Source of the DNA: Pseudomonadota bacterium
Lineage (GTDB): Bacteria > Pseudomonadota > Gammaproteobacteria > Xanthomonadales > Xanthomonadaceae
Length of the DNA: 61,797 bases
Assembly (NCBI GenBank): GCA_023388355.1
Contig: JAEWGI010000008.1
Coordinates: 1-61,797 of the forward strand
Direction of reading: 5' to 3'
Part shown: positions 52,915-60,796 of the stretch, piece after piece
Layout: every line of letters begins with the position of its first letter
Position numbering within the stretch: position 1 is the first letter of the stretch
Position numbers and translations under genes: made by a program
Notes under the pieces: model-generated
The model's database searches: none
What the model saw: the letters and a program-made list of their open reading frames with translations, nothing else
Told to the model about the DNA's origin: nothing

Positions 52915-55900
52915 CTATGGGGATGCAGACGCACCACCTCCTCCGGGCCGGGAGCGAAGCAACTCATACAGTTTCCCCGGCCCCAGCAGAATGTCCTTGA
53001 GGCCCTGCTGTACTCGATTCGAAGCCAGCGCCTGGCTGCTCAGCGTGTTGTGTACGTCCAGCGCGTCGATGATGGCGTTGACGAGGGCCTGGTTGAGATC
53101 TGGTGAGTTGGCGAACTGCTCTTTCGAGTTGTCGGCGGCCTGTTTGGCAAGTGTTTCGTTCTGCAGCAGCTTGCCCTTGAGCGCGCCATCGACGTACTGC
53201 AGCTGGTCCTCGTCACGGATCTGCCCCTCGAACAGTCCGTTCACCCGTTCGATGATCTCGGCCAGATAAGCCTGTTCCTTCTCCTGGATCCTGCCGCTGC
53301 CCACGGCGTCCATCGGTGGAAGCGCGTAGTTGCCACTACCGGCCAGGGCGAGCGTCTGCTTGCCGGCGCTGCGCAGGGTGTGGTGGGTCAGCACCACCTT
53401 GGACAGGTCCACGGTGTCGCGCTCGCGCCCGAACTCCAGCAGCGGCAACAGGCGGCGATAGAAAAGGAAGCGCTTCTCGATATCGGTATTGCCGTAGTCG
53501 AACATCTGCGACAGGAAGGCATACAGCCTGTTGAACGCGCCCATGTCGCCCTTGAACAGCACAAGCGCGTCCAGGGTGTCCTTCGCTTCGGCTGCAGCCT
53601 GCGATTGCCCGGCGGCCTCCGCCGCCGCGAGCGCCTGCGCCGCCGCCTTGTAACGCTTCAGCAATCGATCGGCCACCGGCTGGATCGCGGCGACCAGCTG
53701 CGACTGTTTCGCTTGCGGGTCCAGCTCCACCTTCGCGACGCGCTCGACCTCGTAGTCATCGTAATGGCCGGCCGCATCCAGCTTGGCACGCAGGTCCAGG
53801 ACCAGGTTCGGATCCGTCGTCGCCTCCAGTTCCGCCGTCTCGTAGTAGGTACGGAACGCCTGCAGGATGTCGTCGGTGTGGTTCTGGAAGTCCAGGACGT
53901 AGGTCGTGTCCTTGCCGGGGTGCGCCCGGTTGAGGCGCGACAGGGTCTGCACCGCCTGGATGCCGCCCAGCTTCTTGTCCACGTACATGCCGCACAGCAG
54001 CGGCTGGTCGAAGCCGGTCTGGAACTTGTTGGCCACCAGCAGCAGGTGATACTCCGGGCGGGCGAATGCCTCGCGGATGTCGCGGCCCTTCAGGCCCGGA
54101 TTGAGCAACGCACTGCCCTCGGTCACCGGCTCGGGAAAGCTGTCCGGGTCGTCCACCTCGCCGGAGAACGCCACCAGCACGCCCAGTGGATAGCCCTGCC
54201 CCTCGATGTACGTACGGATCGCCTTCTGCCAGCGCACGGCCTCGCGCCGGGACGCGACCACCACCATCGCCTTGGCGCGCCCTTCCAGGAGCGGCTGCAC
54301 GTTCTCGCGGTAGTGCTCCACCACGATCTGCACCTTGGCGGCGATGTTGTAGGGGTGCAGCCTCACCCACTGCATGATCCCCTTCATCGCGGTGCTGCGC
54401 TCGACCTCGGCGTTGTCGAACTCCTGCCCGTTATGCGCCAGCCGGAAGGCCAGGCTGTACGGCGTGTAGTTCTGCAGCACATCGAGGATGAAGCCCTCCT
54501 CGATCGCCTGCCGCATCGAGTAGACGTGGAACGGCTGAGGCAGTCCGTCCGGACCAGGACGGCCGAACAACTCCAGGGTCTTGGCCTTGGGCGTGGCCGT
54601 GAATGCGACATAGGTCAGGCCGGACTGGGCGCTGCGCGCCTCCATCTGCGCAGCCAGCAACGTTTCGGTGTCGATCTCGCCGCCGTCCTGCAGCTCTTCC
54701 CATTCCTTCGCGCTTAGCAACTCTTTGAGCCTGGCCGCCGCCTGACCGGTCTGCGAGCTGTGCGCCTCGTCGGCGATCACTGCAAAGCGCTTGCCTTCGG
54801 TCGCGGCCAGTTCCTGCACGGCCTTCAACGCGAACGGGAAGGTCTGGATGGTGCAGACGATGATCTTCTTGCCCGCCTTGAGTGCGGCGCCCAGCTGGGC
54901 GCTCTTGCTGCCCTGTTCGCCGGTGATGGTCTCCACTACGCCGGTGGTGCGCTCGAAGTCGAAGATCGCTTCCTGCAGCTGCGCGTCCAGCACCGTGCGG
55001 TCGGACACCACCAGCACGCTGTCGAACAGCTTGGCATTGCCGGCATCGTGCAGGTCGGCCAGGAAATGCGCCGACCAGGCAATCGAGTTGGTCTTGCCGG
55101 ATCCGGCCGAGTGCTGGATGAGGTAGCGCTGGCCTGGTCCATTGGCACGCACGTCGGCCACCAGCTTCCGCGTTGCATCCAGCTGGTGGTAGCGGGGAAA
55201 CATGACCGTGGTCAGCTGCTTCTTGCCGTCGCGCTTGCCGATCAGGTAGCGGCCCAGGATCTCCAGCCAGCTGTCGCGCGACCACACCTCCTCCCAAAGG
55301 TAGCGTGTTGCCGCCCCTTGCGAATCGGGCGCATTGCCCGCACCGCCGGCATTGCCGCGGTTGAATGGCAGGAAGAACGTGTCGGTACCGGCCAGGCGCG
55401 TGGTCATCATCACCTCGGCCTGGCTCACCGCGAAATGCACCAGCGCTCCGCCGGGGAAGGCCAACAGCGGCTCGGCCAGCCCGGCCTTGGGATGCGGATC
55501 CCGGTCGAACCGGTACTGGTCCACCGCATCGCCCACCGACTGCGTGAAGTCGGACTTGAGTTCCGCCGTCGCCACGGCGATGCCGTTGACGAACAGCACC
55601 AGGTCGATGCAGTCATTGGGCCGGTTCGGTGAATGCTTGACCTGGCGCACGACGCGCAACCGGTTGGCCGCATAGTGCTGCTCGATCACCGGGTTCAATG
55701 CCAGCGCGGGTCGGAACTGCACCAGCGACAGCGGGCGCTTGAGCCCCACCATCTCCACACCACGGCGCAGCACCTCCAGCGTGCCGCGCTCATCCATGTT
55801 CTTGCGCACGCGCTGCGCCAGCACGGCCTGCACCTGGGCGCCGTGGGCCTTGGCCAACGCTTCCCAGCTGTCCGGCTGGGTGCCTTGCAGCCACGCCACC

Positions 55901-56028
55901 AGGTCGGGCAGGTACAGCGCATGCTGGCGGTCGTAATGCGCCGCATCGCCTTCCGCATACAGCCAGCCGTTGGCGGCCAGGCGTTCACAGATCTCGCGCT
56001 CGAAGTGGTGTTCCTGGTGCAGGTTCAT
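52915..56028 (-). CDS. hsdR: type I restriction enzyme R subunit
   Basis: The 1037-residue motor/nuclease subunit starts with the N-terminal HSDR domain and PD-(D/E)xK nuclease (DLVLFVNGIAVATAELKSDF: D142, E156, K158). The helicase has Walker A in IQHSAGSGKTNSIAW (about 305-312), DEAH in VIADEAHSSQTG (about 420), FTATPKAKTLELFG and LVVANKFQTGFDQPLLC-type motifs. A C-terminal helical domain that docks on HsdM/S follows. ATG 56028 overlaps the HEPN gene stop (ATGA), so hsdR is translated from the MNT-HEPN transcript rather than with hsdM-hsdS. It should cleave unmethylated foreign DNA. Confidence 0.95.
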   Translation of the reverse strand: MNLHQEHHFEREICERLAANGWLYAEGDAAHYDRQHALYLPDLVAWLQGTQPDSWEALAKAHGAQVQAVLAQRVRKNMDERGTLEVLRRGVEMVGLKRPLSLVQFRPALALNPVIEQHYAANRLRVVRQVKHSPNRPNDCIDLVLFVNGIAVATAELKSDFTQSVGDAVDQYRFDRDPHPKAGLAEPLLAFPGGALVHFAVSQAEVMMTTRLAGTDTFFLPFNRGNAGGAGNAPDSQGAATRYLWEEVWSRDSWLEILGRYLIGKRDGKKQLTTVMFPRYHQLDATRKLVADVRANGPGQRYLIQHSAGSGKTNSIAWSAHFLADLHDAGNAKLFDSVLVVSDRTVLDAQLQEAIFDFERTTGVVETITGEQGSKSAQLGAALKAGKKIIVCTIQTFPFALKAVQELAATEGKRFAVIADEAHSSQTGQAAARLKELLSAKEWEELQDGGEIDTETLLAAQMEARSAQSGLTYVAFTATPKAKTLELFGRPGPDGLPQPFHVYSMRQAIEEGFILDVLQNYTPYSLAFRLAHNGQEFDNAEVERSTAMKGIMQWVRLHPYNIAAKVQIVVEHYRENVQPLLEGRAKAMVVVASRREAVRWQKAIRTYIEGQGYPLGVLVAFSGEVDDPDSFPEPVTEGSALLNPGLKGRDIREAFARPEYHLLLVANKFQTGFDQPLLCGMYVDKKLGGIQAVQTLSRLNRAHPGKDTTYVLDFQNHTDDILQAFRTYYETAELEATTDPNLVLDLRAKLDAAGHYDDYEVERVAKVELDPQAKQSQLVAAIQPVADRLLKRYKAAAQALAAAEAAGQSQAAAEAKDTLDALVLFKGDMGAFNRLYAFLSQMFDYGNTDIEKRFLFYRRLLPLLEFGRERDTVDLSKVVLTHHTLRSAGKQTLALAGSGNYALPPMDAVGSGRIQEKEQAYLAEIIERVNGLFEGQIRDEDQLQYVDGALKGKLLQNETLAKQAADNSKEQFANSPDLNQALVNAIIDALDVHNTLSSQALASNRVQQGLKDILLGPGKLYELLRSRPGGGGASASP

Positions 56029-56474
56029 GCATCCCCCATCGCGTCGGGGCGGTTGGCGCGCAGCCATGTTTCTGTATGCGTCAACAGCTTTACCGCCTGC
56101 GCCATTGCTTCAGCCAGCGTGGTTTCCGACACCGGGTCGCCCTCGTAGTCGCTCAGGTTGCGCTTCCGGCGCAATGCGTCGAGCACGATGATGTCGTCCC
56201 ACTCCACGCCCATGGTGTGGCCCAGGCACTGGATTGCGGTCTGGTGATGGCCCGGCTGGCTCGTGGAGGTGCGGTAGCCCTTTGCCCACAGCCCGAGCAT
56301 CGCGCACTGCATCACGCACTTGTATGCCGCATCGAAACGGTTGTCGGTGCTGATGCTGTCCACGCGCGCATCGGCCAGGTTGCGGCGGGCCGCCTCCAGC
56401 AGCTTCCGTATCGCCGCAGGATCAGCCGTGTGCGCCTGCAGCTGGCGGATCGCCAGCAGGTTCTCCAATGTCAT
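56025..56474 (-). CDS. HEPN-domain protein (partner of the MNT protein)
   Basis: The 149-residue all-helical protein shows MTLENLLAIRQLQAHTADPA, AARRNLADARVDSISTDNRF, DAAYKCVMQCAMLGLWAKGY, then DALRRKRNLSDYEGDPVSET. The order and spacing are those of HEPN domains that pair with minimal nucleotidyltransferases. The RNase motif R-x4-6-H appears as R105-N-L-S-D-Y110, with Tyr in place of His, so classical RNase activity is doubtful. It overlaps the MNT gene by 53 bases and hsdR by 4. It is a candidate toxin or adaptor for the restriction complex. Confidence 0.85.
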   Translation of the reverse strand: MTLENLLAIRQLQAHTADPAAIRKLLEAARRNLADARVDSISTDNRFDAAYKCVMQCAMLGLWAKGYRTSTSQPGHHQTAIQCLGHTMGVEWDDIIVLDALRRKRNLSDYEGDPVSETTLAEAMAQAVKLLTHTETWLRANRPDAMGDA

Positions 56475-57051
56475 CCCTGTCCCCCATCACCATCAGCACG
56501 GGGCCTTCAAGCAGTTGCCTCGCGAACGGATCTCCCGCCGCCAGCTTCCGCCTGAACTCCGTGCCCGAGTACACCACAGGATTGATCTCCCGACCCAGCT
56601 CTCCCTGCGCCGGATGGATGGCACGGACCACATCCGCGAACCCCGCATCCCCGACCACGAACAGATCCACATCGCTCCCCGCCACTTCCGCACCCCGGGC
56701 AACGGAGCCGAAAATCCAGGCAGCCTCGATGACAGGCGCCAGGGGCGCCAGCGCCTCTCGCAACACCGGTACGGCACCATGTGTCTTGCGGAACATCGCT
56801 GTCAGCTCGCCGTAGAGCGCGCATGTCCGGTCCGCCTGGTAACGCACCTGGTTGCCCTGCTCACTTCGGACCACCAGCCCCGCGCCCACCAGCTTGTCCA
56901 ACTCCCTGCCAAGGGTGCCGGCATGGCTGCCGGTCAGCCGCGCAAGCTCGCGCAGATGAAAGCTGGCCTCCGGCTGCAGCAGCAGCACGGCCAGCACCGC
57001 TTGGCGGGTCTGGCCGAACAGGAGGTTCATGAGGGCTGACGTGTTGCTCAT
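56422..57051 (-). CDS. winged-HTH plus minimal nucleotidyltransferase (MNT) fusion protein
   Basis: The 209-residue protein joins an N-terminal ArsR/MarR-like HTH (residues about 12-75; SFHLRELARLTGSHAGTLGR and ELDKLVGAGLVVRSEQGNQV) to an MNT domain. The nucleotidyltransferase motif is G115-S116 (WIFGSVARGAEVAGSDVDLF) with metal ligands D127 and D129. MNT proteins pair with HEPN toxins, adding AMP to them in known systems. The HTH would let this protein bind its own promoter, where a perfect inverted repeat abuts ATG 57051 (ATG 57030 is an alternative). It heads the MNT-HEPN-hsdR block. Confidence 0.88.
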   Translation of the reverse strand: MSNTSALMNLLFGQTRQAVLAVLLLQPEASFHLRELARLTGSHAGTLGRELDKLVGAGLVVRSEQGNQVRYQADRTCALYGELTAMFRKTHGAVPVLREALAPLAPVIEAAWIFGSVARGAEVAGSDVDLFVVGDAGFADVVRAIHPAQGELGREINPVVYSGTEFRRKLAAGDPFARQLLEGPVLMVMGDRDDIGEPAGDPPAAGAHG

Positions 57052-57052
57052 T

Positions 57053-57070
57053 AGGCAACGATTGTTGCCT
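57053..57070 (-). promoter_or_regulatory. inverted-repeat operator at the start of the MNT-HEPN-hsdR block
   Basis: AGGCAAC-GATT-GTTGCCT is a perfect 7-bp inverted repeat ending one base before the MNT ATG. On the minus strand TTGCGG (complement of 57085-57090) and AACAAT (complement of 57061-57066), 18 bases apart, form a possible promoter overlapped by it. Autorepression by the HTH-MNT protein, controlling hsdR as well, is inference. Confidence 0.65.
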
Positions 57071-57135
57071 TTTTGGCGCCGATGCCGCAAGTGGTCCAAG
57101 GGGACGACGCCCCCATCCCCTCTTTGACCGATGGG

Positions 57136-58059
57136 TCAGCTTTCCGCATAGCTGCGGTCGATCAGCGGCTTGGCCTTCTCCAGGTCCGCAGGGCTTCGCA
57201 ACGTCAGTTCAAGGTCACCGGTACCCCATGTGCCGATGTTGCGCGTATCACGGCTGAAGCCCTCTTCCAGAGCCACGGTGTCCGGATCCAGCTTCAGCAT
57301 CAACAGCAGCTTGTCCCGGTAGGGAATCACGCAGGCGAAATTCTTGAGTCTGCGGAAGGCGACGTACAGCTTGAGGTGCTTCTCCTGCACGTCGTCGCCC
57401 AGCGCCGTCAGGTAGCCAGCCAACGAATCATAGAGCTGGCGGATCACCGGCTGGGCCTGCGCCAGCTGTTCTTCCGCGGTCTTGTCCTTGCCACCTACGC
57501 GGGGCCTGCCGGGCGGCGCTACGGCTTCCGCCTTGCTGACGGTAGCGTCGCTGACGCTGACCGCATTCACCAGCTCGAACAGCAACAGGTCCTCGCCGAA
57601 AAGCTTGTAGCGGATCAGCTCGACATTGCGCGGGATCTGCTGGACCGCATGCTGGTCATAACGGGTGAAGTCGGCGGCGATGCACAGCAGGCGCGTGCCC
57701 GCCCAGTCGATGGCTTCGGCCACGTCCTTGCCCAGCTTCTCCATCACCAGCCAGCGGAACTCCGCCTGGTGGTCAAGCAGCCAGTCCAGGTAGAACAGGC
57801 CCTGGTTGATGACGTTCTCGTTGCTGTGGCGCTTGTACTCGACGATAACGGGGCAGTTGTTCTCGTCGATTCCCAGCGAGTCGATGCGCCCCTTGTGGGT
57901 CTTGCCGGTCGCGTACTCGCTCGCGAGAAAGCGCACGCCGAGGAAGGCCGGCATCTGCGCCTCGATCAACGACTGCAACTGCCTTTCAACTGCAGCTGCG
58001 CGGCCTGGAAGCTCAATTGCCCCACCGGCGTTCAGACGGAAAAGCTGGATATCAGTCAC
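57136..58059 (-). CDS. DUF5655/PD-(D/E)XK nuclease-fold protein
   Basis: The 307-residue protein has an N-terminal PD-(D/E)xK domain: D60 in KGRIDSLGID and E74-Y-K76 in CPVIVEYKRHSNENVINQG, followed by YLDWLLDHQAEF. The C-terminal domain (about residues 200-305; AQPVIRQLYDSLAGYLTALG, LKLYVAFRRLKNFACVIPYR) resembles DUF5655. Similar proteins occur near restriction systems. The catalytic triad looks complete, so it could cleave DNA. The start is GTG (58059), overlapping the upstream stop (GTGA). It is the last gene of the hsdM-hsdS block, 84 bases before the MNT gene. Confidence 0.85.
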   Translation of the reverse strand: MTDIQLFRLNAGGAIELPGRAAAVERQLQSLIEAQMPAFLGVRFLASEYATGKTHKGRIDSLGIDENNCPVIVEYKRHSNENVINQGLFYLDWLLDHQAEFRWLVMEKLGKDVAEAIDWAGTRLLCIAADFTRYDQHAVQQIPRNVELIRYKLFGEDLLLFELVNAVSVSDATVSKAEAVAPPGRPRVGGKDKTAEEQLAQAQPVIRQLYDSLAGYLTALGDDVQEKHLKLYVAFRRLKNFACVIPYRDKLLLMLKLDPDTVALEEGFSRDTRNIGTWGTGDLELTLRSPADLEKAKPLIDRSYAES

Positions 58060-59480
58060 GCGCCCTCCATATCACCACAGACCTGCAGATAATCGATCGG
58101 CAAGCCGAACTCCGACTGAAGCCTGGACAGATACGCAGAGGTACGCTCATCCAGCGCCGCGTCGGACACGACGTGCAGCGCCGCCGGCTCAAGGCCACCA
58201 CGACGATACGCATACTCCAGCAACTGCCCCATAGCCTGCCGCACTGCGTCCGCAGCGTTAGCGGCGGGCTTGATCTCGTACAGCTCGTAGCGTCCATCTT
58301 CGCGCCTCACCAGCGCGTCCGCCCGCCCTCCTGTCCCGGTGGGGTGCTCGCTTGCGACGGCGGTCACCCCATGACGTTCGCGAAGCAACTCAACCAAGGC
58401 GTCCTGGATCACGTTATGGCGGTATTCGATGGAACGTGTCCCGCCCGTGCCCTGCGCCTCCCCGGTCGGCGGCCGTGAGGTATGGCCGTGACGGAACGGC
58501 AGCTCCCCGCTGTCATCGCGCAGCTGGTCGAAGACATACCAGGGGAACATGTTGCGCCGCTCCCGGTCACCTTCGAACACACCGCAACGGTCCAGGTGGT
58601 GGGTCAGGGCCTCGGCACGGACTGCCCAGCTCCCAGACGGCGCCACAAACCCGGTATGCGCTTCGAACCACGGAAGGATGTGCTCCTGCTTCGCGGCGTC
58701 CACCGTGGTGTGGTAGCGGTCCGGATGGATCGCGGCGAACGCACGTGCGAGCAGCAGGCGCGGCACCTTCGGCAGGTCGCCTGCCTGCTTCAACTGCTCC
58801 ATCCTGGCCATCAGCCGCTCGAACTGGCTGGGGCTGCCATCGGTGCCAATCTCCCGGATCACCTCGACCAGTGCATCGCGAGCCCGGTCCGCGGCATCGA
58901 AGCCAAGCACCCCCTGGCCGGCATTGCTCACCGCGTTGTCAATCGACTTCCAGATCAGGTCGAACACAGCTTCAGGCATCCCGCGCTGCAATGCTTCGTC
59001 AACCGCCCGAAGTGTCTCGCGATACCGCGGCAGCCAGTACACGAACTGCGGGTTGTCGGCGGCAAGGAACCCATCGAGAAAGACACGCGACTCTGCATCG
59101 AAGGTCGCCGTACGGGAGAACGATCCCCGAATTATTCGCTCAAGAAACGATCGCAGAGCGAATGCCGATTCGAAGCCGAAATCAAACCCATGCTCGATTG
59201 GGCGTTTGCCCGTGTGGGTCCGCTTGTCGAAGCCAACAAAATTGCTGTTGTGGGCATACATCTCCGGACTCGGCCTCACACCGGGGAGTGCTGCCAGTTC
59301 GCTCCAGATACGTTCATGCCGGGGACTGATGACCAGTGGAAAGCGGTTCGACCTCTTGAGCTTCACCGTCTCTCCGCCGTTCAGTGTGAAACTCTCGGCA
59401 TACTCCCGCTCAAGGCCGTCCGCTACAAAGTTCAGATCGAACAGAATTGACCTGATCTCGCCCTTCGAAAGAAGACTCAT
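58056..59480 (-). CDS. unidentified protein with C-terminal PD-(D/E)XK-like nuclease motif
   Basis: I do not recognise the 474-residue protein as a known family. The N-terminal half is helical with GDG-type turns (HNSNFVGFDKRTHTGKRPIE, HGFDFGFESAFALRSFLERI). The C-terminal 120 residues contain GGRADALVRREDGRYELYEIKPA, here split as GGRADALV with D and YELYEIKP with E-x-K, in the spacing of a PD-(D/E)xK nuclease, then QAMGQLLEYAYRRGG. It lies between hsdS and the DUF5655 nuclease with four-base overlaps at both ends, so it is part of the restriction operon. Its role (effector, specificity helper or anti-phage nuclease) is unknown. Confidence 0.8.
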   Translation of the reverse strand: MSLLSKGEIRSILFDLNFVADGLEREYAESFTLNGGETVKLKRSNRFPLVISPRHERIWSELAALPGVRPSPEMYAHNSNFVGFDKRTHTGKRPIEHGFDFGFESAFALRSFLERIIRGSFSRTATFDAESRVFLDGFLAADNPQFVYWLPRYRETLRAVDEALQRGMPEAVFDLIWKSIDNAVSNAGQGVLGFDAADRARDALVEVIREIGTDGSPSQFERLMARMEQLKQAGDLPKVPRLLLARAFAAIHPDRYHTTVDAAKQEHILPWFEAHTGFVAPSGSWAVRAEALTHHLDRCGVFEGDRERRNMFPWYVFDQLRDDSGELPFRHGHTSRPPTGEAQGTGGTRSIEYRHNVIQDALVELLRERHGVTAVASEHPTGTGGRADALVRREDGRYELYEIKPAANAADAVRQAMGQLLEYAYRRGGLEPAALHVVSDAALDERTSAYLSRLQSEFGLPIDYLQVCGDMEGA

Positions 59481-60796
59481 GCGACTCGCCCCACCACAAC
59501 GTTGCGCACATCGATCTGGCCGGTCACGGCGGCGGAGATCAAAGAACTGCGTCGCTCGCGAAGCAGATCGATTGCCGCGCGAGCTTCGCGTGATAATTCG
59601 TCCAGCGCCTCTATGCGCTGCGCGAGGAAGTTCGCGATTTGGCGCTGCTCATCTACCGGCGGAACGGGTAGCTCCATCGATGCCCAGGCATCCATTCGCA
59701 ACGCTTTGGTTCCGTGACCAGCCTCGTCCAGCCGCTGCAAGGATTGGTCAGCGGTCCCGCGCAGGAGCCAAGCTAGATACTCTGCTTCAAGTCCCTGCTT
59801 GGGCAACAAGCCCTTCAAGTCCTGGTTAATAGCCATCGGGACCAGCGCCAGAGAGACTGGAAACATCCGCGCCAGAATCATCCCTCGAACGACTACAAGC
59901 ACAACGCCCGCGGGCAGCGTCGTGGCGGCACCGTCTTCCACGGCCTCAGGCGCCAAGTGATCGATGGTATCCATCAACAATTCCGTCTTGAGATCTTTTG
60001 CCGATGCCCAAGGGATGTCCCCGCCCCAGTAATCCACTCTCTCCTTGCTGGGAGTTCCTCCGCTCTTGAAGACAACCCAATGCTTCAGTGGTCCGACTTC
60101 CCATTGCGCCGGAACCTCGCCCAGCCAGGCGATGCCGGAGTCCTTCATCGGGACGTTGGGGTCCAAGCCGCGGGTGACGGCGTGAGAGATGGTGGCCTGG
60201 CGCTTCTCGGCCAGCAGCACCAGCAGCTTTTCCTGCTCGGCGATCAGCGCGTCGATCCTGGCGGTTTCGCGGTCAAGGAAATTGGCAATCGCCATCTGCT
60301 CTCGCACGCTGGGTACCAAGACCGGAAGCCGCTTTACGTCGGAGTACTTCATCGACTGCCGAAGCCCGCCGCCCATTGAGTAAAACACCTTGGTCAAGTC
60401 GTAACTGCGCAGGAGATAAGCAAAATAGCGGCTGTTGATTAGCCGAGGAACTACCGCAAGATACGCGGAGGTGATGATCCCTTTCTGGCTGACTGGAGCC
60501 GTTCGCAAACTCCGCTTGTCGTTCTGAAGATCTGTGAGCCGGAATACGATGTCGTCAGGATGGACGACCTGATACGTTTCGAACGACTCTGGCAAGAGAC
60601 CGTCATTGGAAGCCATGTTCTTCTGGACGATACGCCCGTAACTCAGTGACAGCAGATTGTCTTCTTCCAGTCCCTTATTGGACTCGCGCCTCTCGCTGGC
60701 CACACCCATCAGCGGCTGTACGTCCCACTCGCTTGGAATAGCGCCGACCCAAGGCACCCCACTGTCCTCATACTCCGGGTACTTCGGCATGCTCAT
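59477..60796 (-). CDS. hsdS: type I restriction-modification specificity subunit
   Basis: The 439-residue protein has two target recognition domains, each beginning with a VPWVGAIPSEWDVQPL or IAWLGEVPAQWEVGPL motif. Each is followed by a conserved helix (EQMAIANFLDRETARIDALI; EQRQIANFLAQRIEALDELS). The TRDs differ from each other, so the system should recognise a bipartite asymmetric sequence. It overlaps hsdM by four bases (ATGA) and the 474-residue gene by four. The second TRD stretch uses more AT-rich codons than its flanks, consistent with exchange of specificity domains by recombination. Confidence 0.95.
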   Translation of the reverse strand: MSMPKYPEYEDSGVPWVGAIPSEWDVQPLMGVASERRESNKGLEEDNLLSLSYGRIVQKNMASNDGLLPESFETYQVVHPDDIVFRLTDLQNDKRSLRTAPVSQKGIITSAYLAVVPRLINSRYFAYLLRSYDLTKVFYSMGGGLRQSMKYSDVKRLPVLVPSVREQMAIANFLDRETARIDALIAEQEKLLVLLAEKRQATISHAVTRGLDPNVPMKDSGIAWLGEVPAQWEVGPLKHWVVFKSGGTPSKERVDYWGGDIPWASAKDLKTELLMDTIDHLAPEAVEDGAATTLPAGVVLVVVRGMILARMFPVSLALVPMAINQDLKGLLPKQGLEAEYLAWLLRGTADQSLQRLDEAGHGTKALRMDAWASMELPVPPVDEQRQIANFLAQRIEALDELSREARAAIDLLRERRSSLISAAVTGQIDVRNVVVGRVA

